Shown here: one piece after another, positions 1 through 6,275 of the stretch
Numbering within the stretch: the first letter of the stretch is position 1
Layout of the letters: each line of letters begins with the position of its first letter
Origin: Acidimicrobiales bacterium
GTDB lineage: Bacteria > Actinomycetota > Acidimicrobiia > Acidimicrobiales > UBA8190
NCBI GenBank assembly: GCA_030042575.1
Contig: JASHZK010000211.1
Location: 1 to 12,351 of the forward strand
Direction of reading: 5' to 3'
Length of the DNA: 12,351 nt
The notes under the pieces: generated by a model
Seen by the model: only the letters and a program-made list of their open reading frames with translations
What the model was told of the DNA's origin: nothing
Databases searched by the model: none
Made by a program: the position numbers and the translations under genes

Positions 1-158
1 AACCACGCATCTACGTGCAACGGGTGGTGGTTCATGGTCATCATGCAGAAGAGATGGTCGTCGAACTCGGTGATGGTCTTGCCCGGCCAGTGCCGGTAGA
101 CGTCGCCGGGCTCGAAGTCCTCGAAGTACCGGCCGAAAGGACGGTCGTAGGTGGTCAT
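1..158 (-). CDS. MaoC-family (R)-specific enoyl-CoA hydratase-like protein, N-terminal part
   Basis: Reading the minus strand from ATG at 158 gives 52 codons with no stop, running off the left edge. The protein opens MTTYDRPFGRYFEDF, continues with the motif HWPGKTITEFDDHLFC (about residues 24-39), and has MNHHPLHVDAW at 42-52, which is the hot-dog-fold hydratase segment of MaoC proteins (N-x-HPLH-x-D). This N-terminus closely resembles the MaoC proteins I recall from actinobacterial ccr/meaA clusters, which act with the ethylmalonyl-CoA pathway. The likely role is therefore hydration of mesaconyl-CoA to beta-methylmalyl-CoA, but that is inference because most of the protein is outside the window. 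No Shine-Dalgarno is visible at ATG 158. An in-frame GTG at 203 would add 15 residues and overlap the stop of the preceding DUF6941 gene as GTGA, so the start may lie there. The gene is probably cotranscribed with DUF6941. Confidence 0.85.
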   Translation of the reverse strand, partial: MTTYDRPFGRYFEDFEPGDVYRHWPGKTITEFDDHLFCMMTMNHHPLHVDAW

Positions 159-199
159 GACCGCCGGTGTAGTCGGCCCGCAGCGCCGGCGTCCAACCT

Positions 200-625
200 T
201 CACACGGGCTGGGGGCGGGTGGTGAAGCCCAGCGCCCATTGCTCGTCGGTGTTGCCGTCGATGGTGAGCCGCCAGGCGTAACGGTTCCCCGGCGTCAGGG
301 GCAGGGGGCCGATGTTCACGGCCAGCGCCACGTCGATGGGAGTCCCCTCGGGCACGGTCTGGGGCCGGGCGACGTTGAACTCGCCCCGGACCTCCACCGG
401 CTGGGAACCCTCCGGACCCTCGATCATGACCGGCCGCCCGTCGGCGTCCTCCAGGTACAGCTCCCAGTGGTGGGCCTGGTCGGCCTCGTACCAGCCGACG
501 TCGATCTTCATGGCGATGGCCGAGGGCATGGGGTCGGGGCCCGTGAGGGACCAACCGCCACCGAGCACGAACAGCTTCCCGTCGGCCACCTGGGCCGAGT
601 CGCACAACAGCATGGTCACCTTCAT
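200..625 (-). CDS. DUF6941 family protein
   Basis: This is a 141-residue acidic protein starting MKVTMLLCDSAQVADGK, followed by LFVLGGGWS (about 18-26). It matches my memory of DUF6941, a small, mostly beta-strand family of unknown function common in Actinomycetota. Strands are suggested by alternating patterns such as VGWYEA, WELYLED and YAWRLTIDG. No signal peptide, membrane segment or catalytic motif is visible, so it is probably cytosolic. It is the first gene of a leftward unit with the MaoC hydratase gene behind it (41 bases between its stop and ATG 158, or a 4-base overlap if that gene starts at GTG 203). The ATG at 625 is preceded nine bases upstream by a TAGGGT box and has no properly spaced Shine-Dalgarno, so the mRNA may be leaderless or nearly so. 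The function is unknown. Confidence 0.8.
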   Translation of the reverse strand: MKVTMLLCDSAQVADGKLFVLGGGWSLTGPDPMPSAIAMKIDVGWYEADQAHHWELYLEDADGRPVMIEGPEGSQPVEVRGEFNVARPQTVPEGTPIDVALAVNIGPLPLTPGNRYAWRLTIDGNTDEQWALGFTTRPQPV

Positions 626-634
626 CCCCCGGCG

Positions 635-640
635 ACCCTA
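635..640 (-). promoter_or_regulatory. Putative -10 box (TAGGGT) of the DUF6941-MaoC unit
   Basis: On the minus strand TAGGGT lies nine bases before ATG 625, fitting the TANNNT form of actinobacterial -10 elements. No clear -35 is present. With a 17-base spacer the -35 would fall at 658-663, touching the -10 box of the divergent methyltransferase gene. Confidence 0.5.
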
Positions 641-662
641 CAGGGATACAGAGGTGAGCAAG

Positions 663-668
663 TAGCTT
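663..668 (+). promoter_or_regulatory. Putative -10 box (TAGCTT) of the methyltransferase-mcd unit
   Basis: TAGCTT is followed by seven bases and then the GTG start at 676, the spacing expected if transcription begins at the start codon. There is no Shine-Dalgarno at suitable distance. This supports GTG 676 as start; an upstream GTG at 654 runs into a stop after three codons. Confidence 0.5.
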
Positions 669-675
669 CGTCGGG

Positions 676-1323
676 GTGCCCGACGCCCTGCGCGACGACG
701 TGTACCGCCGCCCCCTGGCCACCGCCCTGGAGCGGCTCGGCATCGGATCGGGCTGGCGCTGCGTGGACGTGGGTGCCGGGGGCGGGGACGTGTCGGTCGC
801 CCTGGCCGAGATCGTCGGACGTCCCGGGCGCGTCTACGCCGTGGACAGCGACCCCACGGCCCGCGACGAGGCGGCGGCCGCCGCCGCCGCCTTCAGCCAG
901 GTGCTGGCCATCACCCAGGCGGCCGAGGACCTGGTCCTGCCCGAACAGGTCGAGCTGGCCTTCTGCCGCTTCCTGCTCATGCACGTCGTCGACCCGGCGG
1001 CGGTCGTCCGGCGCATGGCCACCGTGGTCCGCCCCGGCGGCTATCTGGTGGCTCAGGAGCCGATCACCTCCGCCGGTCGGGTGGGCGGCCGCGCCTTGTC
1101 GATGCCCGACGCCCGACATCCCGATGTGGGAGCCATCCTGCCGGCGCTGGTGCGAGGGGCCGGGCTCGACATCGTCGACGCCTGGGCCGAGGCCCCGGCC
1201 GGTGCCGGCCCGGGACCGGTGGCCGACTATCTGGCCCACCTGACCGGCATCCATCCTGGTGAGGATCCTGTGGTGTTGCCCCCCTTGGTCACGGTGGTGG
1301 GGCGCAGGGAAGGAGGAGGGTGA
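676..1323 (+). CDS. Class I SAM-dependent methyltransferase
   Basis: This 215-residue protein has the Rossmann-type methyltransferase pattern. Motif I is VDVGAGGGDVS (30-40), which binds SAM. The acidic end of strand beta2 is VYAVDSDP (53-60, D57 for the ribose). A motif IV-like segment, LAFCRFLLMHVVDP, lies at about 94-107, and a post-motif RPGGYLVAQEP at 119-129. The overall pattern is UbiE/Methyltransf_11-like, but the C-terminal part is short and the substrate cannot be read from sequence. An alanine run (about 66-72) sits in the helix after D57. GTG 676 is supported by the TAGCTT box just upstream. The stop TGA overlaps the GTG start of the acyl-CoA dehydrogenase gene by four bases, so the two are cotranscribed and translationally coupled. 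Its link to that pathway is unknown. Confidence 0.85.
   Translation: MPDALRDDVYRRPLATALERLGIGSGWRCVDVGAGGGDVSVALAEIVGRPGRVYAVDSDPTARDEAAAAAAAFSQVLAITQAAEDLVLPEQVELAFCRFLLMHVVDPAAVVRRMATVVRPGGYLVAQEPITSAGRVGGRALSMPDARHPDVGAILPALVRGAGLDIVDAWAEAPAGAGPGPVADYLAHLTGIHPGEDPVVLPPLVTVVGRREGGG
1311..1316 (+). promoter_or_regulatory. Shine-Dalgarno sequence of the acyl-CoA dehydrogenase gene
   Basis: AGGAGG, inside a purine tract covering 1308-1320, lies just before the GTG at 1320 and within the last codons of the methyltransferase. It is among the strongest ribosome-binding sites in the window and fixes the start of the coupled downstream gene. Confidence 0.75.
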
Positions 1324-2933
1324 CCGAGGTCCCCGAGCCGGAGCTGGAAGCCGCCTCCGGTGCCGTGGAGCTGGCGGCACGAGTGGTGCGGGCGGCGGCC
1401 CGGAACCTGGCCGCCTCCGGCGACCTGGACGACGCCCAGGTGCTGGCCTACGACGTGGCCCACGCCGCCGCCGCCGTGCGCACCGCCGACGCCGTCGTCG
1501 ACTACGGGGGACGCGGCAACGAGGAGGCGGCCATCGCCTGCGCCTTCGTGGCCGACGCCGTGGCCGAGCTGGCCGGGCGCGTCGTGGGACGCGAAGAGGC
1601 CTGGGGGGTCGATCCCCGATGGCTGGACCCGGCCGCCCACGTCGTCACCACGTGGCGGCGCCCCGAGACCCTCGCCGCCATGTACGGCCACGAAGGCCGG
1701 CGCCATCTCGACCCCGACTTCGACTTGGTGCGCGAGAGCTTCCACCGCTTCGCCGAGGAACAGCTGCGGCCGCGGGCCGAGCACATCCACCGGTCCAACG
1801 CCGACATCCCCGAGGAGATCATCAGCGGACTGGCCGAGATGGGGGCACTGGGGCTGTCGATTCCCGAGCCCTACGGCGGCTTCGCCTCGGGAGGCGACAG
1901 CGACTACCTGGGCATGGTGGTGGCCACCGAGGAGCTCTCGTGGGGCTCGCTGGGAGCGGGGGGGTCGCTCATCACCCGGCCCGAGATCCTCTCCCGGGCC
2001 CTTTTGGCCGGCGGCACCGAGGAGCAGAAGCAGCGCTGGCTCCCGGCGCTGGCCTCCGGTCGGGTCATGAACGCGGTGGCGGTCACCGAGCCCGACTTCG
2101 GCTCGGACGTGGCCAACATCGTCACCGCCGCTCACGCCACCGATGGTGGTTGGCTGATCAACGGGGTGAAGACGTGGTGCACCTTTGCGGCGCGCGCCGA
2201 GCTGATCATGCTCTTGGCCCGCACCGACCCCGACCGGGCCAAGGCCCATCGCGGCCTGTCGTTGTTCGTGGTCGAGAAGGAGCGCTGCGACGGAAAGGGA
2301 TTCGTCTTGTCCCAGGATCCCGCCACCACGGGCGGAGCGGGCCCGGCCGGGCGCATGGAGGGCCGGCCCATCGACACCCTGGGCTACCGCGGCATGCACT
2401 CCTACGAGATCGCTTTCGAGAACTGGTTCGTACCCGACGCCAACCTGGTGGGTGGGCAACAGGGGCTGGGCCGGGGCTTCTACCTGCAGATGGCCGGCTT
2501 CGAGAACGGGCGCCTGCAGACGGCGGCCCGGGCCCTCGGGGTGATGCAGGCCGCCTACGAGGCGGCCCGGGCCTACGCCGAGGAGCGGGTGGTGTTCGGA
2601 CAGCGAATCGCCGACTACCAACTGACCCGGGCCAAGCTCACCCGCATGGCGGTGGCCATCCAGGCCACCCGCCAATTCGCCTACCAGGTGGCCCGGCTCA
2701 TGGCCGAGGGCGACGGCGGCTTGGAGGCGTCCATGCTCAAGGCCTATGTGTGCCGGGCCGCCGAGTGGGTGACGCGCGAGGCCATGCAGGTGCACGGCGG
2801 CATGGGCTACGCCGAGGAGTTCGCCGTGAGCCGCTACTTCGTCGACGCCCGGGTGCTGTCCATCTTCGAGGGAGCCGACGAGACCCTGGCCCTGAAAGTG
2901 GTGGCCCGGCGCCTGGTCGAACAGGCGACGTGA
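1320..2933 (+). CDS. mcd: Acyl-CoA dehydrogenase with N-terminal extension, probable (2S)-methylsuccinyl-CoA dehydrogenase
   Basis: This 537-residue flavoprotein is about 150 residues longer than ordinary acyl-CoA dehydrogenases. Residues 1-120 are an alanine-rich helical extension, and the classic fold follows. It has an N-terminal helical domain (about 130-245), a middle beta domain with VAVTEPDFGSD (253-263) and NGVKTWCTFA (281-290), and a C-terminal helical domain with QVHGGMGYAEE (490-500). IFEGADE (515-521) gives E517 as the probable catalytic base. The extra N-terminal domain is a known hallmark of Mcd of the ethylmalonyl-CoA pathway, which oxidises (2S)-methylsuccinyl-CoA to mesaconyl-CoA with FAD and electron-transfer flavoprotein. 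The sequence closely resembles the ccr-cluster dehydrogenases I recall from Actinobacteria. A MaoC hydratase and a beta-methylmalyl-CoA lyase-type gene within the same window support this. The start GTG overlaps the methyltransferase stop and has a strong Shine-Dalgarno. An alternative is an acyl-CoA dehydrogenase of another branched substrate. Confidence 0.88.
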   Translation: MTEVPEPELEAASGAVELAARVVRAAARNLAASGDLDDAQVLAYDVAHAAAAVRTADAVVDYGGRGNEEAAIACAFVADAVAELAGRVVGREEAWGVDPRWLDPAAHVVTTWRRPETLAAMYGHEGRRHLDPDFDLVRESFHRFAEEQLRPRAEHIHRSNADIPEEIISGLAEMGALGLSIPEPYGGFASGGDSDYLGMVVATEELSWGSLGAGGSLITRPEILSRALLAGGTEEQKQRWLPALASGRVMNAVAVTEPDFGSDVANIVTAAHATDGGWLINGVKTWCTFAARAELIMLLARTDPDRAKAHRGLSLFVVEKERCDGKGFVLSQDPATTGGAGPAGRMEGRPIDTLGYRGMHSYEIAFENWFVPDANLVGGQQGLGRGFYLQMAGFENGRLQTAARALGVMQAAYEAARAYAEERVVFGQRIADYQLTRAKLTRMAVAIQATRQFAYQVARLMAEGDGGLEASMLKAYVCRAAEWVTREAMQVHGGMGYAEEFAVSRYFVDARVLSIFEGADETLALKVVARRLVEQAT

Positions 2934-3005
2934 CCTCGAGCAAGGACGTCTTCAGACCATCGCCGCCGCTTCTGCCCGGTCTGAACGCCGAGGGAGACCG
3001 CCACT

Positions 3006-3033
3006 GGGATCCGAGCCGGCCGGGTCGGATCCC
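3006..3033. terminator. Perfect 9-bp inverted repeat between mcd and the glycosyltransferase gene
   Basis: The arms GGGATCCGA (3006-3014) and TCGGATCCC (3025-3033) are exact reverse complements around a 10-base GC-rich loop. It sits 72 bases after the mcd stop and 50 bases before the next start. There is no T-tract, as is common for actinobacterial hairpin terminators, so it could end the mcd transcript. It could equally be an operator, since it lies where the -35 of the TAACCT promoter would be. Confidence 0.5.
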
Positions 3034-3035
3034 GC

Positions 3036-3041
3036 TAACCT
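3036..3041 (+). promoter_or_regulatory. Putative -10 box (TAACCT) of the glycosyltransferase gene
   Basis: TAACCT fits TANNNT and lies 42 bases before GTG 3084, giving a short leader that carries a Shine-Dalgarno (GGGAGG at 3067-3072, 11 bases before the start). No recognisable -35 is seen; the region upstream is the inverted repeat at 3006-3033. Confidence 0.35.
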
Positions 3042-3083
3042 CTGCCCGAGATCGATCCACTCGAACGGGAGGTCCGGCGGACG

Positions 3084-3851
3084 GTGGCGAGTGACGCAAA
3101 GGGTGCGCCTACCACGTACCCGATGGTCATGGTGGTCATGCCCGCTTACAACGCGGCCAAGACCCTGGCCGACACGTTCTCGCTGATCCCCAGCGACAGC
3201 GTGAGCAAGGTCATCCTGGTGGACGACCACTCCCACGACGACACCACCGGCGTGGCCACGGACCTGGGAATCGAGTTCATCAGCCATCCCCACAACGTGG
3301 GCTACGGCGGCAACCAGAAGACCTGCTACCTGGAGGCGCTCCGACAGGGTGCCGACATCGTGGTGATGCTCCACCCAGACGGGCAGTACGACGCCACCCT
3401 CATCCCCTCGCTGATCAAGCCGATCGCCGACGGCCATGCCGACTTCGTGCTGGGTTCCCGCTTCCTGCGACCGGGCGGGGCGGCCGCCGGGGGTATGCCG
3501 GTCTACAAGATCGTGGCCAACCGCTTTCTGACGACGGTCGAGAATTACGTTCTGGGAACCCACTTCTCGGAGCTGCACACGGGCTTCCGGGCCTACAACA
3601 GGAAATTCCTGGAGACCGTTCCCTTCCTCCGCAACGCCAACGACTTCGCCTTCGACACCCAGGTCATCGCCCAGGCGGTGGCCTTCGGCATGCGGATCAT
3701 CGAAGTGCCCGTTTCCACGCGCTATTTCGACGACGCCTCTTCCACCACGTTGGAGCAAAGCGTCGTCTACGGCCTCAGGACGCTCGGCGTGATGGTGCGC
3801 TTCTCGCTGCACCGCCACGACCTGTTGAAAGCGGCCGTCTTCCTCGACTGA
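3084..3851 (+). CDS. GT2-family glycosyltransferase (polyprenyl-phosphate glycosyltransferase-like)
   Basis: This 255-residue cytosolic GT-A enzyme carries the nucleotide-sugar site VMPAYNAAKT (18-27) and VDDHSHDDT (46-54). It also has HNVGYGGNQKT (70-80), the metal-binding segment HPDGQYD (97-103, D99), GSRF (124-127), and HTGFRAY (165-171), typical of DPM1/dolichyl-phosphate mannose synthase-like members of family 2. The likely reaction is transfer of a sugar from a nucleotide donor to a polyprenyl phosphate or other membrane-bound acceptor. No C-terminal membrane segments follow, so it resembles the soluble short DPM1 type. The GTG start is backed by GGGAGG eleven bases upstream. It stands alone on the plus strand and converges on a polytopic membrane protein gene that could be a lipid-linked sugar user. 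Donor and acceptor are unknown. Confidence 0.9.
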   Translation: MASDAKGAPTTYPMVMVVMPAYNAAKTLADTFSLIPSDSVSKVILVDDHSHDDTTGVATDLGIEFISHPHNVGYGGNQKTCYLEALRQGADIVVMLHPDGQYDATLIPSLIKPIADGHADFVLGSRFLRPGGAAAGGMPVYKIVANRFLTTVENYVLGTHFSELHTGFRAYNRKFLETVPFLRNANDFAFDTQVIAQAVAFGMRIIEVPVSTRYFDDASSTTLEQSVVYGLRTLGVMVRFSLHRHDLLKAAVFLD

Positions 3852-3852
3852 C

Positions 3853-3878
3853 GACTGACCGGTCCCTCGTCGGTCGTC
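3853..3878. terminator. Putative bidirectional terminator hairpin
   Basis: GAC-T-GACCG (3853-3861, one bulged T) pairs with CGGTCGTC (3871-3878) to give eight base pairs and a nine-base loop. It begins two bases after the glycosyltransferase stop and lies between convergent genes, so it could end transcription from both sides. There is no T-tract. Confidence 0.45.
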
Positions 3879-3917
3879 CCGAGGTGAAGAGGTGCGCCAG
3901 GCACCGGGAGCCGGTCG

Positions 3918-5276
3918 TCACCGCCTGGTCAGGGTGAAGCTCCACCCGGCCGGCGTCTCCTCGAACGTGTAGCTGCGCCCGGCCGGGAGCCGGTCGAAGG
4001 CGTGGACCTGGGCCACCCAGTCCGGCCGGGGACTGATCGGCGCGTAGGTGAAGCTGTTGCGCATGCCGAAGCCAGCCACGCACACCAGGCAGACGAGGCC
4101 GACGACACCGACCGGGCGCAGGTTGCGCTTCCCCCACAGCTGGCAGGCGGCCCACATCACGTCGGCCACCAGGGCGCAGGTGGGAAGGAACCAGTAGCGG
4201 ACCCCGGCGGCCACCGAGTTGACGAGTGTCTGCCACTGCGCCCCGGTGACGCTGGCCTGGGGCGACAGGAGGCTGGCCAACAGAACCAGGGCGGCGAAGA
4301 CGTTGAGGGCCCGCAGTTCCAGGGGCCCGCGCCACATGGCCAGGGCCACCACGACCGCGGCCGCGGCCAGAAGAAGGCTGCAACGCACCAGATGCCCGTC
4401 GATGCCGGGCTGGGTCAAGGGGGGCCCCACGACGGTGCCCCCGACGATCTCGCCGCCCAGGATCTGCAGCAACCTCGAGCCGGTGGCGCCCAGGGGGCCG
4501 AGGTGGGCGCGGGCGCTGGTGCTGTGGGTGGTGACCCAGGCCACGGCCTGCACCACGGCGGCGGCCACCACGAGGGCCGCCACCACCGCCGACCACCGAC
4601 GCCGGCGCACCAGGTACACCACGACGGCGATGGGGGCCAGGGCGAGGACGAAGGGCCCGGTCAGGCCCCCGAGCACGAGCACCACCCCGTCGCAGACGCG
4701 CCACAGCCAGCCTCCGTCGGCCGCCACCACCACCAAGAAGAGCAGCAGCGCCAGGTGCCACTGGGCGTTGGTGAGCTCGGCGTTGATCCCGAAGGAGTTG
4801 GGGATGCACAGATAGGCGGCGGCAAACGCCAGCCGCACCCAGAACGAGGGGATGACGTTGGCCATGCGCCTGCTCACGAGGAAACAGGCCGGGAGCACCT
4901 GGACGCCGACGGCGAAGGTCACGAACAGCCGGGGCAGGTGCACGAGCGGGACGAGCAGGCCGAGGTCGGCCACCAGTCGAGGAAAGATCTGCACGTATCC
5001 GGCGTCCGGTGAGAAGAGAGGTCCGAACACCCCGTGGGCATACGCCTGGGCGAACCAGATGGGGCCGTCCTCGCCGTAGAGCTCGGGGGCGCGCACGTCG
5101 ACCGGGCACCGCAGATAGACGACCAGGACTCCCACGGCGCCGACCACCGCCATGGGGACGATGTCGGGCAGCTCGGCCAGCGACCGGCGCCGGCGGTGGA
5201 GTCCCCTGCTCGAGCCGGCCAACGACCGGACCGACTCCTCCGACCGAGTCTCCGGCTGGACGTCCACCGACGACAT
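3918..5276 (-). CDS. Polytopic membrane protein, GT-C glycosyltransferase-like
   Basis: This 452-residue protein has a basic cytosolic N-terminus (about 1-37, with HRRRRS) and roughly nine or ten hydrophobic segments. These lie near 38-56, 102-134 (probably two), 147-165, 172-187, 195-222, 228-248, 299-315, 322-338, 358-377 and 387-404. A soluble tail of about 45 residues follows. After the first segment comes a loop with ELYGEDGPIWFAQAY (65-79). An acidic pair in the first extracytoplasmic loop is typical of GT-C glycosyltransferases that use lipid-phosphate sugars, so a role in surface glycan assembly is plausible but inferred. The ATG at 5276 lies four bases after the stop of the CoA lyase gene. 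No clear Shine-Dalgarno is seen, so expression probably depends on readthrough from that gene. The convergent GT2 enzyme could supply a lipid-linked sugar. I do not recognise a named family. Confidence 0.75.
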   Translation of the reverse strand: MSSVDVQPETRSEESVRSLAGSSRGLHRRRRSLAELPDIVPMAVVGAVGVLVVYLRCPVDVRAPELYGEDGPIWFAQAYAHGVFGPLFSPDAGYVQIFPRLVADLGLLVPLVHLPRLFVTFAVGVQVLPACFLVSRRMANVIPSFWVRLAFAAAYLCIPNSFGINAELTNAQWHLALLLFLVVVAADGGWLWRVCDGVVLVLGGLTGPFVLALAPIAVVVYLVRRRRWSAVVAALVVAAAVVQAVAWVTTHSTSARAHLGPLGATGSRLLQILGGEIVGGTVVGPPLTQPGIDGHLVRCSLLLAAAAVVVALAMWRGPLELRALNVFAALVLLASLLSPQASVTGAQWQTLVNSVAAGVRYWFLPTCALVADVMWAACQLWGKRNLRPVGVVGLVCLVCVAGFGMRNSFTYAPISPRPDWVAQVHAFDRLPAGRSYTFEETPAGWSFTLTRR

Positions 5277-5280
5277 TCGT

Positions 5281-6219
5281 CTAGCCGGCCGATCGGCGCA
5301 ACCCGGCGCGCTCGCCCCGGGCCACGAACTTGTTCGCCATCTTGCGGCTGGCCTCGTCGATCATCTCGTCGCCGAACATCACCGCCCCCTTGCGCTCGTG
5401 CTGGGTGGCCTTGTCGTAGGCATCGAGGATGTCCCAGGCCCGGTCGAACTGCTCCTGGGTGGGCGAGTAGACCTCGTTGCACACAGTGACCTGGTCGGGG
5501 GTGAGGGCCCACTTGCCGTCGTAGCCGAGGATCCTGGTGCGCTGGGCGAACTGGCGCAGCCCATCCATGTCCTTCACCTTCAAGTACGGTCCGTCGATCA
5601 CCTGCAGGCCATTGGCCCGCCCGGCCATGAGGATGCGGGAGAAGACGTAATTGAAATGGTCACCGGGGTACTCGGGGATCTGCACGCCGCCGGTGAGCAC
5701 CGGCATCTCCATGGAGGCGGCGAAGTCGGCCGGGCCGAAGATGATGGTCTCCAGCCGGGGAGAGGCGGCGCAGATCTCGTCCACGTTGATGAGTCCTCGG
5801 GTGGTCTCGATCTGGGCCTCGATGCCGATGTGGTTCAAAGGGAGCCCGCTACGCTTCTCGACTTGAGAGAGGAGCAGGTCGAGGGCCACCACCTCGGCGG
5901 CGCTCTGGACCTTGGGCAGCATGACCTCGTCCAGGCGCTCGCCGGCTTCGCCCACCACCTCGATGACGTCGCCGTAGGTCCACTCGCTGTCCCAGGCGTT
6001 GACGCGCACACACAGCACCCGGTCGTCCCAGGGGTGCTTGCGAACGGCTTCGACCACCTTGGCACGCGCCGCCTCTTTCTCCAGTGGGGCCACCGAGTCT
6101 TCCAAGTCCAAGAAGGACATGTCGGCGGGGACGGTGGGCGCCTTCTCCAGGAACCGTTCGTTGGAGCCGGGGGTGGAGAAACACGAACGGCGGGGCAGAG
6201 CTCGACTGCGTTCGGACAT
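5281..6219 (-). CDS. HpcH/HpaI-family CoA-ester lyase, probable L-malyl-CoA/beta-methylmalyl-CoA lyase
   Basis: This 312-residue TIM-barrel protein of the citrate-lyase-beta-like family is close to the usual length of Mcl1 (about 320). Key segments are RRSCFSTPGSNERFLEKA (10-27), FLDLEDSVAP (36-45), VRVN with R72 for CoA/substrate, GIEAQIET (132-139) and FGPADFAASM (161-170). E138 and D165 are the probable Mg2+ ligands. GYDGKWALTPDQ lies at 232-243. It closely resembles CoA-ester lyases of actinobacterial ccr clusters. Such enzymes cleave beta-methylmalyl-CoA to glyoxylate and propionyl-CoA and can also form or split malyl-CoA. The reading frame stays open upstream to 6693, but that part is antisense to the DUF885 gene. 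ATG 6219 gives the family N-terminus and has a TAGCAT box seven bases before it, so the mRNA is probably leaderless. It is followed after four bases by the membrane protein gene. Confidence 0.9.
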   Translation of the reverse strand: MSERSRALPRRSCFSTPGSNERFLEKAPTVPADMSFLDLEDSVAPLEKEAARAKVVEAVRKHPWDDRVLCVRVNAWDSEWTYGDVIEVVGEAGERLDEVMLPKVQSAAEVVALDLLLSQVEKRSGLPLNHIGIEAQIETTRGLINVDEICAASPRLETIIFGPADFAASMEMPVLTGGVQIPEYPGDHFNYVFSRILMAGRANGLQVIDGPYLKVKDMDGLRQFAQRTRILGYDGKWALTPDQVTVCNEVYSPTQEQFDRAWDILDAYDKATQHERKGAVMFGDEMIDEASRKMANKFVARGERAGLRRSAG

Positions 6220-6226
6220 GGCCGAA

Positions 6227-6232
6227 ATGCTA
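6227..6232 (-). promoter_or_regulatory. Putative -10 box (TAGCAT) of the CoA lyase gene
   Basis: On the minus strand TAGCAT is followed by seven bases and ATG 6219; no Shine-Dalgarno is present. The spacing is that expected for a leaderless transcript. The box lies in the 56-base gap after the DUF885 stop, so the lyase gene can be transcribed independently. No -35 is recognisable. Confidence 0.5.
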
Positions 6233-6275
6233 CCGGTGCGCCCGCGAACGGGGGGAGACCTCTGGTCGAGAGCGA

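Noticed and set aside
868..892. GCC/GCG triplet repeat
   Set aside because: It is an alanine run within the methyltransferase coding frame, common in high-GC genes, and not a separate repeat element.
1227..2795. Long minus-strand open frame of 522 codons opposite mcd
   Set aside because: It is antisense to the well-supported dehydrogenase, of low-complexity Gly/His/Arg-rich composition and without any recognisable motif: a high-GC shadow.
1259..3094. Long plus-strand open frame of 611 codons in another frame of mcd
   Set aside because: Arg/Gly-rich nonsense composition; the overlapping frame encodes a clear acyl-CoA dehydrogenase.
2952..3818. Minus-strand open frame of 288 codons opposite the glycosyltransferase
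   Set aside because: Antisense shadow rich in His, Gly and Val, with no motif, while the plus strand has a complete GT2 enzyme.
3891..3905. Small hairpin GGTGC/GCACC near the membrane protein stop
   Set aside because: Only five base pairs with a five-base loop and no T-tract; too weak to call beside the better hairpin at 3853-3878.
6254..6268. Possible terminator GACC/GGTC after the DUF885 stop
   Set aside because: A four-base stem with a three-base loop is expected by chance at this GC content.
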